13,545 bases of DNA, taken from assembly GCA_036939975.1 (NCBI GenBank), contig JALLPB010000699.1, forward strand, positions 1 to 13,545, given 5' to 3'. The position numbers were made by a program, and so were the translations under genes. This document shows, piece after piece, positions 1 to 8,234 of this stretch (position 1 is the first letter of the stretch; each line of letters begins with the position of its first letter). The notes beneath the pieces are model-generated. The model saw nothing but the letters and a program-made list of their open reading frames with translations, ran no database searches and was not told the DNA's origin. The stretch is from Cyclostephanos tholiformis. Its lineage: Eukaryota > Bacillariophyta > Thalassiosirophyceae > Thalassiosirales > Thalassiosiraceae.

Positions 1-346
1 TTCGCATTTAACAAAAAAGCTACGAACCCTTAAGAACTCTCTTGAACACAGTCATGTCTCATCATTCTCTCGCTATTCCCTCTACCTCATTCCCTCAACC
101 TCAACCGAGCAGGGAAAAAAAAAGATCCCGATCACTTCCGTAAGAATTTCCAGCGAACGAAAATGCATTTCGGAGAAAGTAAGATTCACTTTCTCAATGA
201 ACTGAATTGATTCCGCTGTTTAGAACCTACAGCTGCTGGTAGACCTGCCTCCTCCTTCCTTATTAATAAACCGGAGATGAACTCATCGTACACACAACAC
301 TCAGTCAGAAAAAAATAAACCCCATCAAGTACAATACCTAACCACC
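1..346 (+). promoter_or_regulatory. 5' flank and probable 5' UTR/promoter of the 14-3-3 gene
   Basis: No gene is recognisable here. The stretch has a pyrimidine-rich CT segment around 50-115, an A-run near 116-122 and short A-rich tracts before the start codon. It ends in a strong initiation context, with ACCACC directly before the ATG at 347 and G at +4. I see no unambiguous TATA box. A promoter role is inferred only from its position in front of a clear gene. Confidence 0.4.
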
Positions 347-355
347 ATGGATCGT

Positions 356-387
<32 letters not shown>

Positions 388-400
388 ACAGGCCGAGCGG

Positions 401-438
<38 letters not shown>

Positions 439-643
439 TCAACCGCAGGAACTCACCGTCGAAGAGCGGAATCTCCTTTCGGTCGCATACAAGAACGTCA
501 TTGGATCTAGAAGGGCCAGTTGGAGAGTGGTGACCTCCATTGAACAAAAGGGCGATGCCGACAAAATGTCTATCATCAAGGATTACAAGGCAAAAATCGA
601 GAACGAGCTCTGCGATATTTGCAACGATATCCTCGGAATCATT

Positions 644-681
<38 letters not shown>

Positions 682-1087
682 TAAGGTCTTCTACTACAAG
701 ATGAAGGGCGACTACCATCGCTACCTTTCCGAGTTTCAGCAGGGCGACATTCGCAAGGCCTCCGCCTCTGCCGCCCTCGACGCCTACCAAAGTGCCACCG
801 AGGTCGCTTCCTCGGATCTCCCCCCAACGCACCCCATCCGCCTGGGACTTGCACTCAATTTCTCCGTCTTTTACTACGAAATTCTTAATAGCCCAGATCG
901 CGCATGCCACATTGCCAAGCAAGCATTCGATGATGCGATTGCTGAGCTCGACACCCTGTCAGAAGAGTCGTATAAGGACTCTACTCTCATCATGCAATTG
1001 CTGAGAGACAACCTGACTTTGTGGACGAGCGACCAGGCGGTGGATGCCGAAGCTGACGCCGGACCAGAGTCAGAGCAGAAGGATTAA
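347..1087 (+). CDS. 14-3-3 family phosphopeptide-binding adaptor protein
   Basis: Encodes a 246-aa 14-3-3 protein, the usual family length of about 240-260 aa. These are dimeric, all-helical cytosolic and nuclear adaptors that bind phosphoserine/phosphothreonine motifs and control the activity, location or stability of client proteins. Both family signatures are present: [11 protein letters not shown] at residues 41-51, and residues 209-228 starting YKDSTLIMQ and ending LTLWTS. The phosphate-binding set is intact as K49, R56, R125 and Y126, matching the Lys-Arg-Arg-Tyr cluster of animal and plant members. The N-terminal dimer helix (residues 3-20) and an acidic, variable C-terminal tail (about 229-246) are as expected. 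The frame is uninterrupted and intronless. The start is supported by the ACCACCATGG context. Client and isoform class cannot be told from sequence. The gene is tandem with, but 0.9 kb from, the metal ATPase, and I see no functional link. Confidence 0.97.
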
Positions 1088-1345
1088 ATTCGGAGAAATA
1101 CCTCCCACGACCTCACTCACACACACCACACACCTGCCCCTCGCAGCTCGGTCGAAATCAGTTTCTTTCCTCTCTGGGTTCTCTGTCTTTGCGACGGAAC
1201 TTGTCATTTTTATAATTCTAACATCTTAGGAGATTTTTATGCACATATTATTTTTGTTTTGTTGTTGGAAACTTATGTTCAAATAATGAATTTAGGGGCA
1301 AGGGGCATTAATGTGATAGCAGATTTGGAAAACATGGGTGGGGAT

Positions 1346-1358
1346 GGGGGGGGGGGGG
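1346..1358 (+). repeat. G13 homopolymer tract
   Basis: A run of 13 consecutive G residues is preceded by gggtggggat, so three G-runs lie within about 24 bases. The tract could form G-quadruplex structure or pair with the C15 tract 80 bases downstream. Homopolymer length is also error-prone in assembly, so the exact count is uncertain. Confidence 0.9.
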
Positions 1359-1438
1359 TACTCAGAGGATCGCGCTAGAGGGAGAAGTAGATCAGAGAAG
1401 ACACATCCAGCATACATGACAAGGATTTGTTTTCAGTT

Positions 1439-1453
1439 CCCCCCCCCCCCCCC
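1439..1453 (+). repeat. C15 homopolymer tract
   Basis: A run of 15 consecutive C residues is the complement of the G13 tract 80 bases upstream. The two could pair as the stem of a large hairpin in single-stranded DNA or RNA. Exact length may be affected by sequencing or assembly. Confidence 0.9.
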
Positions 1454-1803
1454 AAGGTTTCTACACATCCAACAACTGTTGAGACAAACCCTAATCAGCA
1501 GAGGATAAATGAGGGATCAATTGACTAGTAAAATATTATTAAGAAACATGGTTGTCAAATGAGGGTGGGAATAATATAAAATTCTGGCAGAAGAGAATTG
1601 GGAGGGGAGGCATTGTTATCATTATTTTTGTGCGGATTCACTTCTTAAGTCCTATTCTGCACAATAATTACTTACAAAAAAATGACCACAACACTTCAGG
1701 CACACGTAACGCACACAATACAAAGTGTAACACTTCGTTACATACGCACGTTGTGACTACCTAATAATTACCATACTTACATCGGGGGAGAGGAGAAGAA
1801 GAG

Positions 1804-1813
1804 TACCTAGGTA
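1804..1813. promoter_or_regulatory. Perfect 10-bp palindrome upstream of the metal ATPase
   Basis: TACCTAGGTA is its own reverse complement and lies 187 bp upstream of the proposed ATPase start. It has ACCTA/TAGGT half-sites, which also form the 14-bp palindrome upstream of the Rieske gene. A dimeric protein-binding site is possible, but no factor is recognised and a single 10-mer can occur by chance. Confidence 0.2.
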
Positions 1814-2000
1814 GATCGCCATTCGAGACCACGACCACGACGGGACCGCGAGAACCTGTTATTAATCTCTCCAAAGCGGTGGGAGGGGGATGCGCAATCT
1901 CTGACAAAGTTTCATTGAAGCACTGCTTTCCCCAGAACTGTGCCATGCACACCAAATCGAAGAAGCAAAGCTTGATGTGGTACAGTTCAATCCGTCAATT

Positions 2001-5000
2001 ATGTTTTGCGGAGAATGTTCGTCGTATGCTGAGCCGCCGCCGCCACCCATTTCGGATGCATTATTCTCAATAGTAGACGAGGAATCACCAGATGGTACCG
2101 TTCTACGAAGCACTGCATCTATACATTTGCGCGTTTACAGTGTTGGGGGTTTCAGCAGTGACGTCGAAGATTCCGATGCTGGCTCAAGAAGGGTAGATAT
2201 TCTCAAAACCATATTGACAGACTTGGATGGGGTTAGAAATGTCTCTGTCACGGAGTCGCACCTATCCCAAAAGTTCGCTGGGGTTGAATGTGCAACAACG
2301 GTGCGAAACGTAGATCCCACTTCATGCATCGTTAAGATTGAATATGGCCCATCTGCTGATTATCTAACCAGAGCAGCTGCAATCACGGACAATCCACAGG
2401 AGCCCAGAGATGATGGAGGGGAATCTATCTGTCAGTCCATTTTCACGCGTCTGTCCGAGGCTGGATTTGATAACGCCGTGGAGTTAAGCACCAGCGCTTC
2501 CGTTCCAAATTTTAACAACGGCAATATTCATCCCGTTGACAACCCCTTTCCTATCTCTGAACCTTCCGCATCCTGTCGGACTCGTTTACGTGTTCACGGA
2601 ATTTGTTGCACCTCGGAAATTCCTGCCATTCGAGCGATTCTGAAACCTTTACCTGGAGTACGCACATTAGGGATCAATATTGCAACAAAGGTTGTTTTTG
2701 TAGATCACGATCCTCTCGCGATTTCTGCTACATTGTTGATGGAGGCACTTAATGACGAAAAGTTTGGCGCAGAGCTGTTGACCGATGGAGGCTTGGAGCT
2801 GATGAATGGTAGTGCTTCAGGAGGTGCTTGCTACAAGATCTCTACATCGGCATCCCCATCACTTGATAATATTTTCGAACTGCCTAGGTCACGCTTTGTT
2901 GAGAGTACATTCTTCATACCCGGAATGATCAATGACAAGATGGAGTCTTGTCCAATAAGGAAAATTTTGCGTCAAAATTTTCCCAAGGAATTACGAGCAT
3001 TTCATTTACATGCACCCAGCAGGTCCCTAAAGGTTGAGCACGACCCAGAGCTGCTTAGCGCTGGAAATATCCTGGACGTGTTAGTTCGAGGGCTGAATGA
3101 TGATGGTTGGGGGAATATTGAAATTGTTCACGATGGTTCGGCCGAGGGTTTGACCTTGCCTGTGTTGATAAATGAAAATCGACATAATGATGAGGATATT
3201 TTAAGCGAAAACGAGCAAAAACTTTGCCGTGGCCTGAAGATTACTGTTATCCTCAGTGGATTATTTTGGGTTCTTAGCCTACTTAGCTTCATTGGATCAT
3301 CATTGGCCTACCTCAATTACGCAGGGATATTATCTGTCCTGTTTGGGATACCTCCTATAGCAATGAAAGCGTGGATGACTGTCCGTAGAATGCGATTTGA
3401 TGCCAATTGCATGATGGTAGCTGCTGCTTTTGGAGCGCTTGCGTTGGGAGAATTTGATGAAGCAGCATCCATCTCCTTCATCTTTGCAATTTCAGAATGG
3501 CTTGAGTCACGAGCTACAAGCAAGGCGCGTTATGCTCTTGGAGAAATTATTTCTCTTCGGCCAGAATATGCCAATTTAGTCGATCGGGAGTCAGGTGGAA
3601 TTGTGATCGTCCCGGCGGCGAACATACCCGTTGGAAGTATAGTGAGCGTGAGAACGGGGGACAAAGTTCCAGCCGACGGAGTAGTCATAGAGGGGATGTC
3701 ATCAGTAGACGAAAGCAGCCTAACTGGGGAAGCTCGGATGGTCGAAAAGCAAGTAAGCGATTTGGTTTCAGGCGGATCAATCAATATTGGTTCACAACAG
3801 TTAGTTGTTCGAACCACGTGTACAGTAGGAGATTCAACAATCTCGCGTTTGGTGAGTTAGGAGTTCAGCATAGTTTTTCCTGAGAAATGCACACCACTTA
3901 TCACATGCGTTGTCCGTTTGTCTTTAAGATAAAACTCGTTGAGGAAGCTCAAGCAAATACATCAGAAACAGAGGCGAGGCCTATATACTTCCCATTCAAT
4001 ATAGTCATTCGTTCAATGCTTACAAATCGACTCATATTCTTTGACCCTTCTTCTATTGATGTAATTTCCAGAAACTTATTGATGCTTTTGCAAGAAAGTA
4101 TACACCTGTAGTTCTTGCAATATCATTCCTAATCTGCACCCTGCCTTGGTTCTTTGGCGTAGAAACTGGACGAGACTGGATGATGAAAGGGCTAATCTTC
4201 ATCGTCATTGCATGTCCCTGCGCCCTAACAATGAGCACACCAGTAACGTATTCAGCTGGACTTACTGCCGCAGCTAAACGTCGGATTATTATCAAGGGGG
4301 GTGCAAAGTTGGAAGCATTGGGTAATGTACAAACGATCTTATTTGATAAGACAGGAACAGTGACGACGGGTAGATTTACCTTGCGTAGTTTAGATGCCGT
4401 TGGAGACACGAAATCTAGACAGGAGCTGTGAGTCAATTATTGCGTGATACATCAGTAAAGAATCGCTTGCGTGTAAAACTGATGAAGTTTGTCCTTTTCA
4501 GATTGGAGCTACTTGCCATTATGGAGGCGCCAAGCTCACATCCTCTTTCGGCTTGCCTTGTCGCTGCGGCGAAAGAAGAAGGTATAATGTCGTCGCAATA
4601 TACTCTTACGGGGCACACAATTCTGGAAGGCGAAGGGGTTACAGCATACGTCGATGAAGAGAGGGTGTACGTAGGGAACGAACGACTGTTCAAAAGAGTC
4701 GACATGTATGACATCTCTCCAGAGCACATTAAATTGACAAGACAATGGAGCGATGAAGGAGGCACCGTTGGATACATTGGGATTGATGGGGCGAGAGGGA
4801 GGTCCATTGTTGGCATATTTTGTGTCAAAGATACAGTTCGAGATGAAGCACATGATGTAATCAGTAGTCTTCTTCGCGCAGGTATCGACATTACAATGCT
4901 TACAGGAGATGGCGAAGGTGCTGCGCAAGCCGTTGGGAAAGAGATTGGCCTGCCAATCACGAGCATCCATAGCCAACTACTTCCCGAGGACAAGCTCAAA

Positions 5001-5513
5001 TATATATATGGATTAAAAGGATCATCAGCTAATGTTCACGCATCTATTTCTAACAAGAAAAAAATAATTCTTTTTATCGGAGATGGAGTAAATGACGCCC
5101 CTTCTTTGGCAGCGGCAGATGTTGGCGTCGCAATGGGTGACGGCGCAGCCCTCGCGATGGATATGAGTGATGTTACGCTCATGGACTCTAACCTGTCAAA
5201 GCTAATTTTCAGCATGAAGCTGGGGGCAAAAGTGATCTCTACCGTGAAACAAAATATAGCCTTCAGTATGCTTGTGAACTCGATTGCTTTGGTCCTGACA
5301 CTTTTCGGTCGAATGACCTTGCTTTGGGCTATCGTTTCTGACGTTGGTGTAATGCTTCTTGTGACTATCAATGGTATGAAACTTCTCTCGGAGAGGACGA
5401 TAAATGCGATTGAAGAGACGAAACAAAATAAACGGACACCTTCGAGAAGAAATGGTCAACATTATATCTTGCCATCAACTTCTTTTGACAATGATGGATT
5501 GGAACTAGTGTAA
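2001..5513 (+). CDS. P1B-type heavy-metal ATPase, Zn/Cd/Pb (P1B-2-like) class, four exons
   Basis: ATP-driven metal efflux or sequestration pump. Proposed join is 2001-3851, 3929-3973, 4072-4427 and 4502-5513, keeping one frame and giving about 1087 aa. Codon 1 is the first in-frame ATG (A at -3). An earlier GTG at 1977 extends the frame but is not a credible eukaryotic start.

Domains: CGEC at residues 3-6; proline run 12-16; degenerate HMA-like fold about 40-165; canonical HMA domain 193-258 with GICCTSE (C202, C203), the pattern of plant and algal Zn/Cd pumps; third HMA-like fold about 303-375 without a Cys pair. Eight membrane segments are visible. Catalytic motifs: TGE 575-577, CPC 680-682, phosphorylation motif DKTGT starting at D724, HP 764-765, TGDG, and GDGVND 944-949. 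D1031 in TM8 fits the P1B-2 signature, but the TM7 position that should be Lys is Asn (N1010). There is no His-rich tail. Metal and membrane are not shown by sequence. Confidence 0.93.
3852..3928 (+). other. Intron 1 of the metal ATPase (GT-AG, phase 0)
   Basis: A 77-nt intron with donor TTG|GTGAGT and acceptor gtctttaag|ATA. Reading through gives a stop at 3858-3860. Removing it joins the end of the actuator domain (ISRL) to IKLVEEAQ, as expected for this family at the entry to TM5. Confidence 0.9.
3974..4071 (+). other. Intron 2 of the metal ATPase, probable GC-AG intron (phase 0)
   Basis: A 98-nt intron with donor GAG|GCGAGG and acceptor atttccag|AAA. GC with purine-A-G after it fits the pattern of GC-AG introns. 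Removal joins SETE to KLIDAF without inserted residues, matching the family's usual spacing here. The only in-phase GT alternative I found is weak (ATA|GTCATT at 4004) and would add ten residues at a conserved site. Retention would frameshift and stop at 4109-4111. Confidence 0.75.
4428..4501 (+). other. Intron 3 of the metal ATPase (GT-AG, phase 2)
   Basis: A 74-nt intron with donor GCT|GTGAGT and acceptor tccttttcag|ATTGG. Exon 3 ends with two bases of a Leu codon completed by the first base of exon 4, giving RQEL followed by LELLAIMEAPSSHP, in frame with the HP motif. Without splicing a stop lies at 4429-4431. Confidence 0.9.
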
Positions 5514-5700
5514 TGGGAAGGATCTTTCTTATTTTCCTCAGTCGTTCAAGTTCGACCGTTTGACGTTCAAAAATACACTCAGCCTACGCCCACACCGCCG
5601 CTTTTTATCGATTTCACAAAAATACGATAAACAGGACATAATACGATGCGAATTTTATTCATAAGGCCGAACATGATACATCATTTTTCATCGTAATGGT
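5514..5700. terminator. Convergent 3' intergenic region (ATPase and uL4m)
   Basis: This 187-bp gap separates the ends of two converging genes and must hold both 3' ends. For the minus-strand uL4m gene, AATAAA (plus-strand TTTATT at 5654-5659) lies about 42 nt past the stop and is a good candidate polyadenylation signal. No canonical signal is seen for the ATPase on the plus strand. With so little space, overlapping 3' UTRs are likely. Confidence 0.55.
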
Positions 5701-7002
5701 TCATAAATCTTTCTCCAAACGTTCCTCCAGCGAACGCACCGCGGCGAGGCTCAGCACAAGTTTCCTGAACTTCAGCATGTCGTACACGTGGCACCCCATC
5801 TGATTGAGCACCTTCACCTTCTGCAAATTACCGCTGGCGACCTTGAAATTGACATCTAGCCCGCCGTACACCTTTGACTCGTCCTCAGAATCGGACGGCG
5901 AGGCATCGTCGACAAACAGCGCGTTCGCGCCGCCCCTCTTCCTACCCGAGATGCCTAATCGGCTGAGCATCGCGTCGAGGTCCCGCGTCTTGTGCGTTGG
6001 AACGGCCATGTCCGACGTCACTATCAGATTCCCCTCCTTCAATTTCTGGCTCAGGGCGTGCCTGACGCCCATCTTGCGAACCTTTTTGTTGAGCTTGGTG
6101 GTGTAATCCTGTACACGACCCTTCGGACCATGGGCCTTTGCGCCGCCACGCCAGTGGGCCGGTCGGGAGTGACCAGCACGTGCCTGTCCTCCCCCCTTCT
6201 GGGGACGGACCTTTCGTCCCGATCCACTCACCTCGTGTATCGTCTTGGTCCGAGCGCCTGCGTTGCGCCTGCCACGCTTCTTGTTGCGCTGCCAGACGAC
6301 GACGCGATGAAGGATGTCGACGCGGATCGGATCATTGCCGAAGGTGCGTTCGGAGAGGTGGAAGGTTCCCACGGCCTCACCGGTCTTAATGTCGAGGACG
6401 GGAACGTGAAGGCGCTGCGGTAGGGGCACGGCGCGGGGAACGTCCGGCTTCGTCGAGAGGTCGTAGAGGACGCGCTCCTCATGCTCCTCGTCATCGTCGC
6501 CGTCGTAATCTTCGTCGTCGTCGTTCTCGTCTTCTGCCGTGTCCCTGCCGGAAGAATTAACTTCCCGACAGGTCAGTTCATCTTCGGCCGATTCATTGGT
6601 GCGGTATGCATTAACGGCATGCGAGTTGGATTTAGGAAAAATTTCTTCCGACTCAACGTCTTTCTTATTCTTACTCTTATTCTGCTTCTTCTCCAGTACT
6701 ACCTTCGTCGCCCCGTAAAAGGGCGATGACTTCGCACGAGGATCTATCTTGAGGTTCGGCGGCACTTCCACTATTGTCGATTTGAATTCCTTGTTCTTTT
6801 TGGTAGACACCGAGCTGAAACTACTATTGCAAGTAATAATCAAGGAATGTCGAGGTAGAGCGGTGATGCCTCCGCGCGATTGTTGCCGTGGTGGATTTAC
6901 AGGAGGCGACGACACCAATACGGAGCAGACGGCGGCGGCCGGTGACGTCGGGCGCCGCAGGCCTGCGCCGAGAAGTCGACGCGTCATGATAACGTGCGAC
7001 AT
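5701..7002 (-). CDS. Mitochondrial large-subunit ribosomal protein uL4m (bacterial L4 type)
   Basis: A single-exon 433-aa protein whose residues about 196-425 form a bacterial-type L4 domain. L4 binds 23S-like rRNA, is an early assembly protein and lines the exit tunnel by its extended loop. Diagnostic stretches are LHRVVVWQ (231-238), TKTIHEVSGSGRK (252-264), QKGGGQARAGHSRPAHWRGG (268-287), KLNKKVRKMGVRHALSQKL (303-321) and EGNLIVTSD (323-331). Residues 231-310 include the tunnel loop and are basic and glycine-rich as expected. The N-terminus (MSHVIMTRRLLGAGLRRPTS) is basic and hydroxylated and lacks acidic residues, consistent with a mitochondrial presequence. The extension of about 190 residues before the L4 domain is long and holds an Asp/Glu tract at 156-177. 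The second Met at residue 6 could also start translation. Plastid L4 is an alternative, but there is no bipartite signal/transit peptide and the divergent neighbour is mitochondrial. Confidence 0.92.
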   Translation of the reverse strand: MSHVIMTRRLLGAGLRRPTSPAAAVCSVLVSSPPVNPPRQQSRGGITALPRHSLIITCNSSFSSVSTKKNKEFKSTIVEVPPNLKIDPRAKSSPFYGATKVVLEKKQNKSKNKKDVESEEIFPKSNSHAVNAYRTNESAEDELTCREVNSSGRDTAEDENDDDEDYDGDDDEEHEERVLYDLSTKPDVPRAVPLPQRLHVPVLDIKTGEAVGTFHLSERTFGNDPIRVDILHRVVVWQRNKKRGRRNAGARTKTIHEVSGSGRKVRPQKGGGQARAGHSRPAHWRGGAKAHGPKGRVQDYTTKLNKKVRKMGVRHALSQKLKEGNLIVTSDMAVPTHKTRDLDAMLSRLGISGRKRGGANALFVDDASPSDSEDESKVYGGLDVNFKVASGNLQKVKVLNQMGCHVYDMLKFRKLVLSLAAVRSLEERLEKDL

Positions 7003-7496
7003 CTTTGATAATATCCCCAGAGAACTATTTCAGACACTTTTCACTTCCCCTCTACTCACGACACCCTGGTTTCTCCTGTAGCTCAGGATTCAAAGCACTC
7101 GGACTCGGCGGCGACCAACATGATAGGTAATAATATTATTATTATGATGTGGAGAAAGTATCTATTGTCTCTATTGTACAACATACCTATTGCTACGTAC
7201 CTTACCATTATTTATTATTTTCCCTTTTATTTATTTTTTGTGTTGCCCTCTTCACCCTTTAACTGCCGTCTGGCTTTCACCTCACAAGTCGGAAGGGTTC
7301 GCCAAGGCTTACTTTCAATCCAGGACAGGAATACCTATTCCTCTCGTGAAACGACGGCGCATCTTTTTTCCCCAACGTTGCCGATGATTCCCCATTGCAG
7401 GTAGGTACCTACCATCATATCTACCTCGTAGAGTAGAGTACGGGTGTTATCCTCTGCAAGTGCGGCTGAGAGAGAAGCAACAATAGACCGCAAACG
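7003..7496. promoter_or_regulatory. Shared divergent promoter region of uL4m and the Rieske gene
   Basis: This 494-bp gap lies between the start codons of two divergent genes for mitochondrial proteins, so it should hold both promoters. No gene is credible inside it. It contains perfect palindromes TAATAATATTATTA (7128-7141) and GGTAGGTACCTACC (7400-7413), plus AGGAATA-CC-TATTCCT (7328-7343). There are also scattered ACCT/AGGT words at 7125-7128, 7185-7188, 7199-7202 and 7335-7338. An AT-rich segment at 7180-7260 is the likeliest core. Bidirectional co-regulation is an inference from layout. Confidence 0.6.
7400..7413. promoter_or_regulatory. Perfect 14-bp palindrome upstream of the Rieske gene
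   Basis: GGTAGGTACCTACC equals its own reverse complement, with no spacer, 83 bp upstream of the Rieske ATG. It is a candidate binding site for a symmetric dimer. No matching known factor is recognised. Confidence 0.35.
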
Positions 7497-8234
7497 ATGA
7501 ACGCCCTTCGCTTAGCCTCCCGCATCCCCGCGAGGGCTTCCTCACAATTTCTCCCCCGTGGAGCCGTGGCCTCGAGCCTCCCCGCCGCCGCCCTCCCGGC
7601 CCTCCAACGGACGACCAACGTGGACCGCCATTACTCCGCCTCCCCCCCGGCCACCAAGGCCCCCGCACTCCACGAGCTCGGGTCCGTCGACCACGGCTTC
7701 CACGACGATCGAGTCGATCGCATCGCCGAGCCCGAGCGTCGCGCCTTCACCTATCTCCTACTCTCCGGCGTGCGATTCGCGTACGCTTCCACCGCGCGCG
7801 TACTCGTCGTGAAATTCGTCTCGTCCATGTCCGCGTCCGCGGACGTCCTTGCGTTGGCATCGGCGGAATTCGACGTGAGTTCGGTGACCCCAGGCAAGAC
7901 CATCACCGTCAAGTGGCGTGGGAAGCCGGTATTCATCCGACACCGCACCCCCGCCGAGATCGCCGAGTGCGCGACTGTGCCCATGTCGGCCCTACGGGAC
8001 GAGGAGTCCGACGACGATCGCGTCCTCAAGCCGGAGTGGCTCGTCGTGCTCGGGATCTGCACCCACCTCGGATGCGTCCCCATTAGCGGGGCCGGGGACT
8101 ACAATGGCTGGTTTTGCCCGTGTCACGGCAGTCACTACGACGTCAGTGGACGGATTAGGAAGGGACCGGCTCCGTTGAATTTGGAGGTGCCTCCCTACAA
8201 GTTCACCGATGAGGCCAAGATCCTCATTGGATGA
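7497..8234 (+). CDS. Rieske iron-sulfur subunit of the mitochondrial cytochrome bc1 complex (complex III)
   Basis: A 245-aa single-exon protein that carries the [2Fe-2S] cluster moving electrons from ubiquinol to cytochrome c1. Cluster ligands are intact: box 1 CTHLGC (C188, H190, C193) and box 2 CPCHGSHYD (C207, C209, H210). C193 and C209 are the expected disulfide pair. Residues 1-50 are rich in Ala, Arg and Ser with no acidic residue before D43, as in a mitochondrial presequence. Residues 80-112 (ERRAFTYLLLSG through VKFVSSM) form the membrane anchor, followed by SASADVLALA (112-121), the hinge found in mitochondrial Rieske proteins. GKPVFIRHRT (142-151) starts the cluster-binding head domain. 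The final GPAPLNLEVPPY is the usual proline loop. This form, with its hinge and Arg-rich leader, separates it from plastid PetC. The start is the first ATG in frame, with A at -3. Base composition is visibly more GC-rich than the ATPase exons. Confidence 0.97.
   Translation: MNALRLASRIPARASSQFLPRGAVASSLPAAALPALQRTTNVDRHYSASPPATKAPALHELGSVDHGFHDDRVDRIAEPERRAFTYLLLSGVRFAYASTARVLVVKFVSSMSASADVLALASAEFDVSSVTPGKTITVKWRGKPVFIRHRTPAEIAECATVPMSALRDEESDDDRVLKPEWLVVLGICTHLGCVPISGAGDYNGWFCPCHGSHYDVSGRIRKGPAPLNLEVPPYKFTDEAKILIG

Larger units (their letters stand above)
1088..2000. other. Spacer: 14-3-3 3' UTR/terminator region and ATPase 5' flank
   Basis: No gene is supported here. The first part should be 14-3-3 3' UTR, but no canonical AATAAA lies close to the stop. 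The middle holds a G13 tract (1346-1358) and a C15 tract (1439-1453). Near the ATPase there is a 10-bp palindrome TACCTAGGTA (1804-1813). The ATPase frame is open from 1905, after an in-frame TGA at 1902-1904, but has no ATG before 2001. A splice-acceptor-like ctgctttccccag ends at 1935, so an additional upstream 5' exon cannot be excluded. Confidence 0.6.

Noticed and set aside
338..922. 194-codon minus-strand frame over the 14-3-3 gene
   Set aside because: It is antisense to a full-length 14-3-3 gene with both signatures intact. The reverse translation has no recognisable family.
1977..2000. GTG at 1977 as start of the ATPase
   Set aside because: Non-ATG starts are rare in nuclear genes, and the ATG at 2001 is in frame with A at -3.
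4433..4999. 188-codon minus-strand frame over ATPase exon 4
   Set aside because: It is Ser-rich antisense sequence of the ATPase phosphorylation and nucleotide domains. Sense-strand catalytic motifs explain the openness.
5992..6423. 143-codon plus-strand frame inside uL4m
   Set aside because: It is a shadow of the GC-rich uL4m gene, with no motif of its own, while the minus-strand frame matches L4 throughout.
7070..7130. tRNA-like GTAGCTCAGG near 7078
   Set aside because: It resembles a tRNA D-arm, but no T-arm GTTCGA-type sequence, anticodon arm or acceptor stem could be found around it.
7120..7404. 94-codon plus-strand frame in the divergent promoter
   Set aside because: No domain, weak codon character and a position between two start codons. 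It is most likely chance openness in AT-rich DNA.
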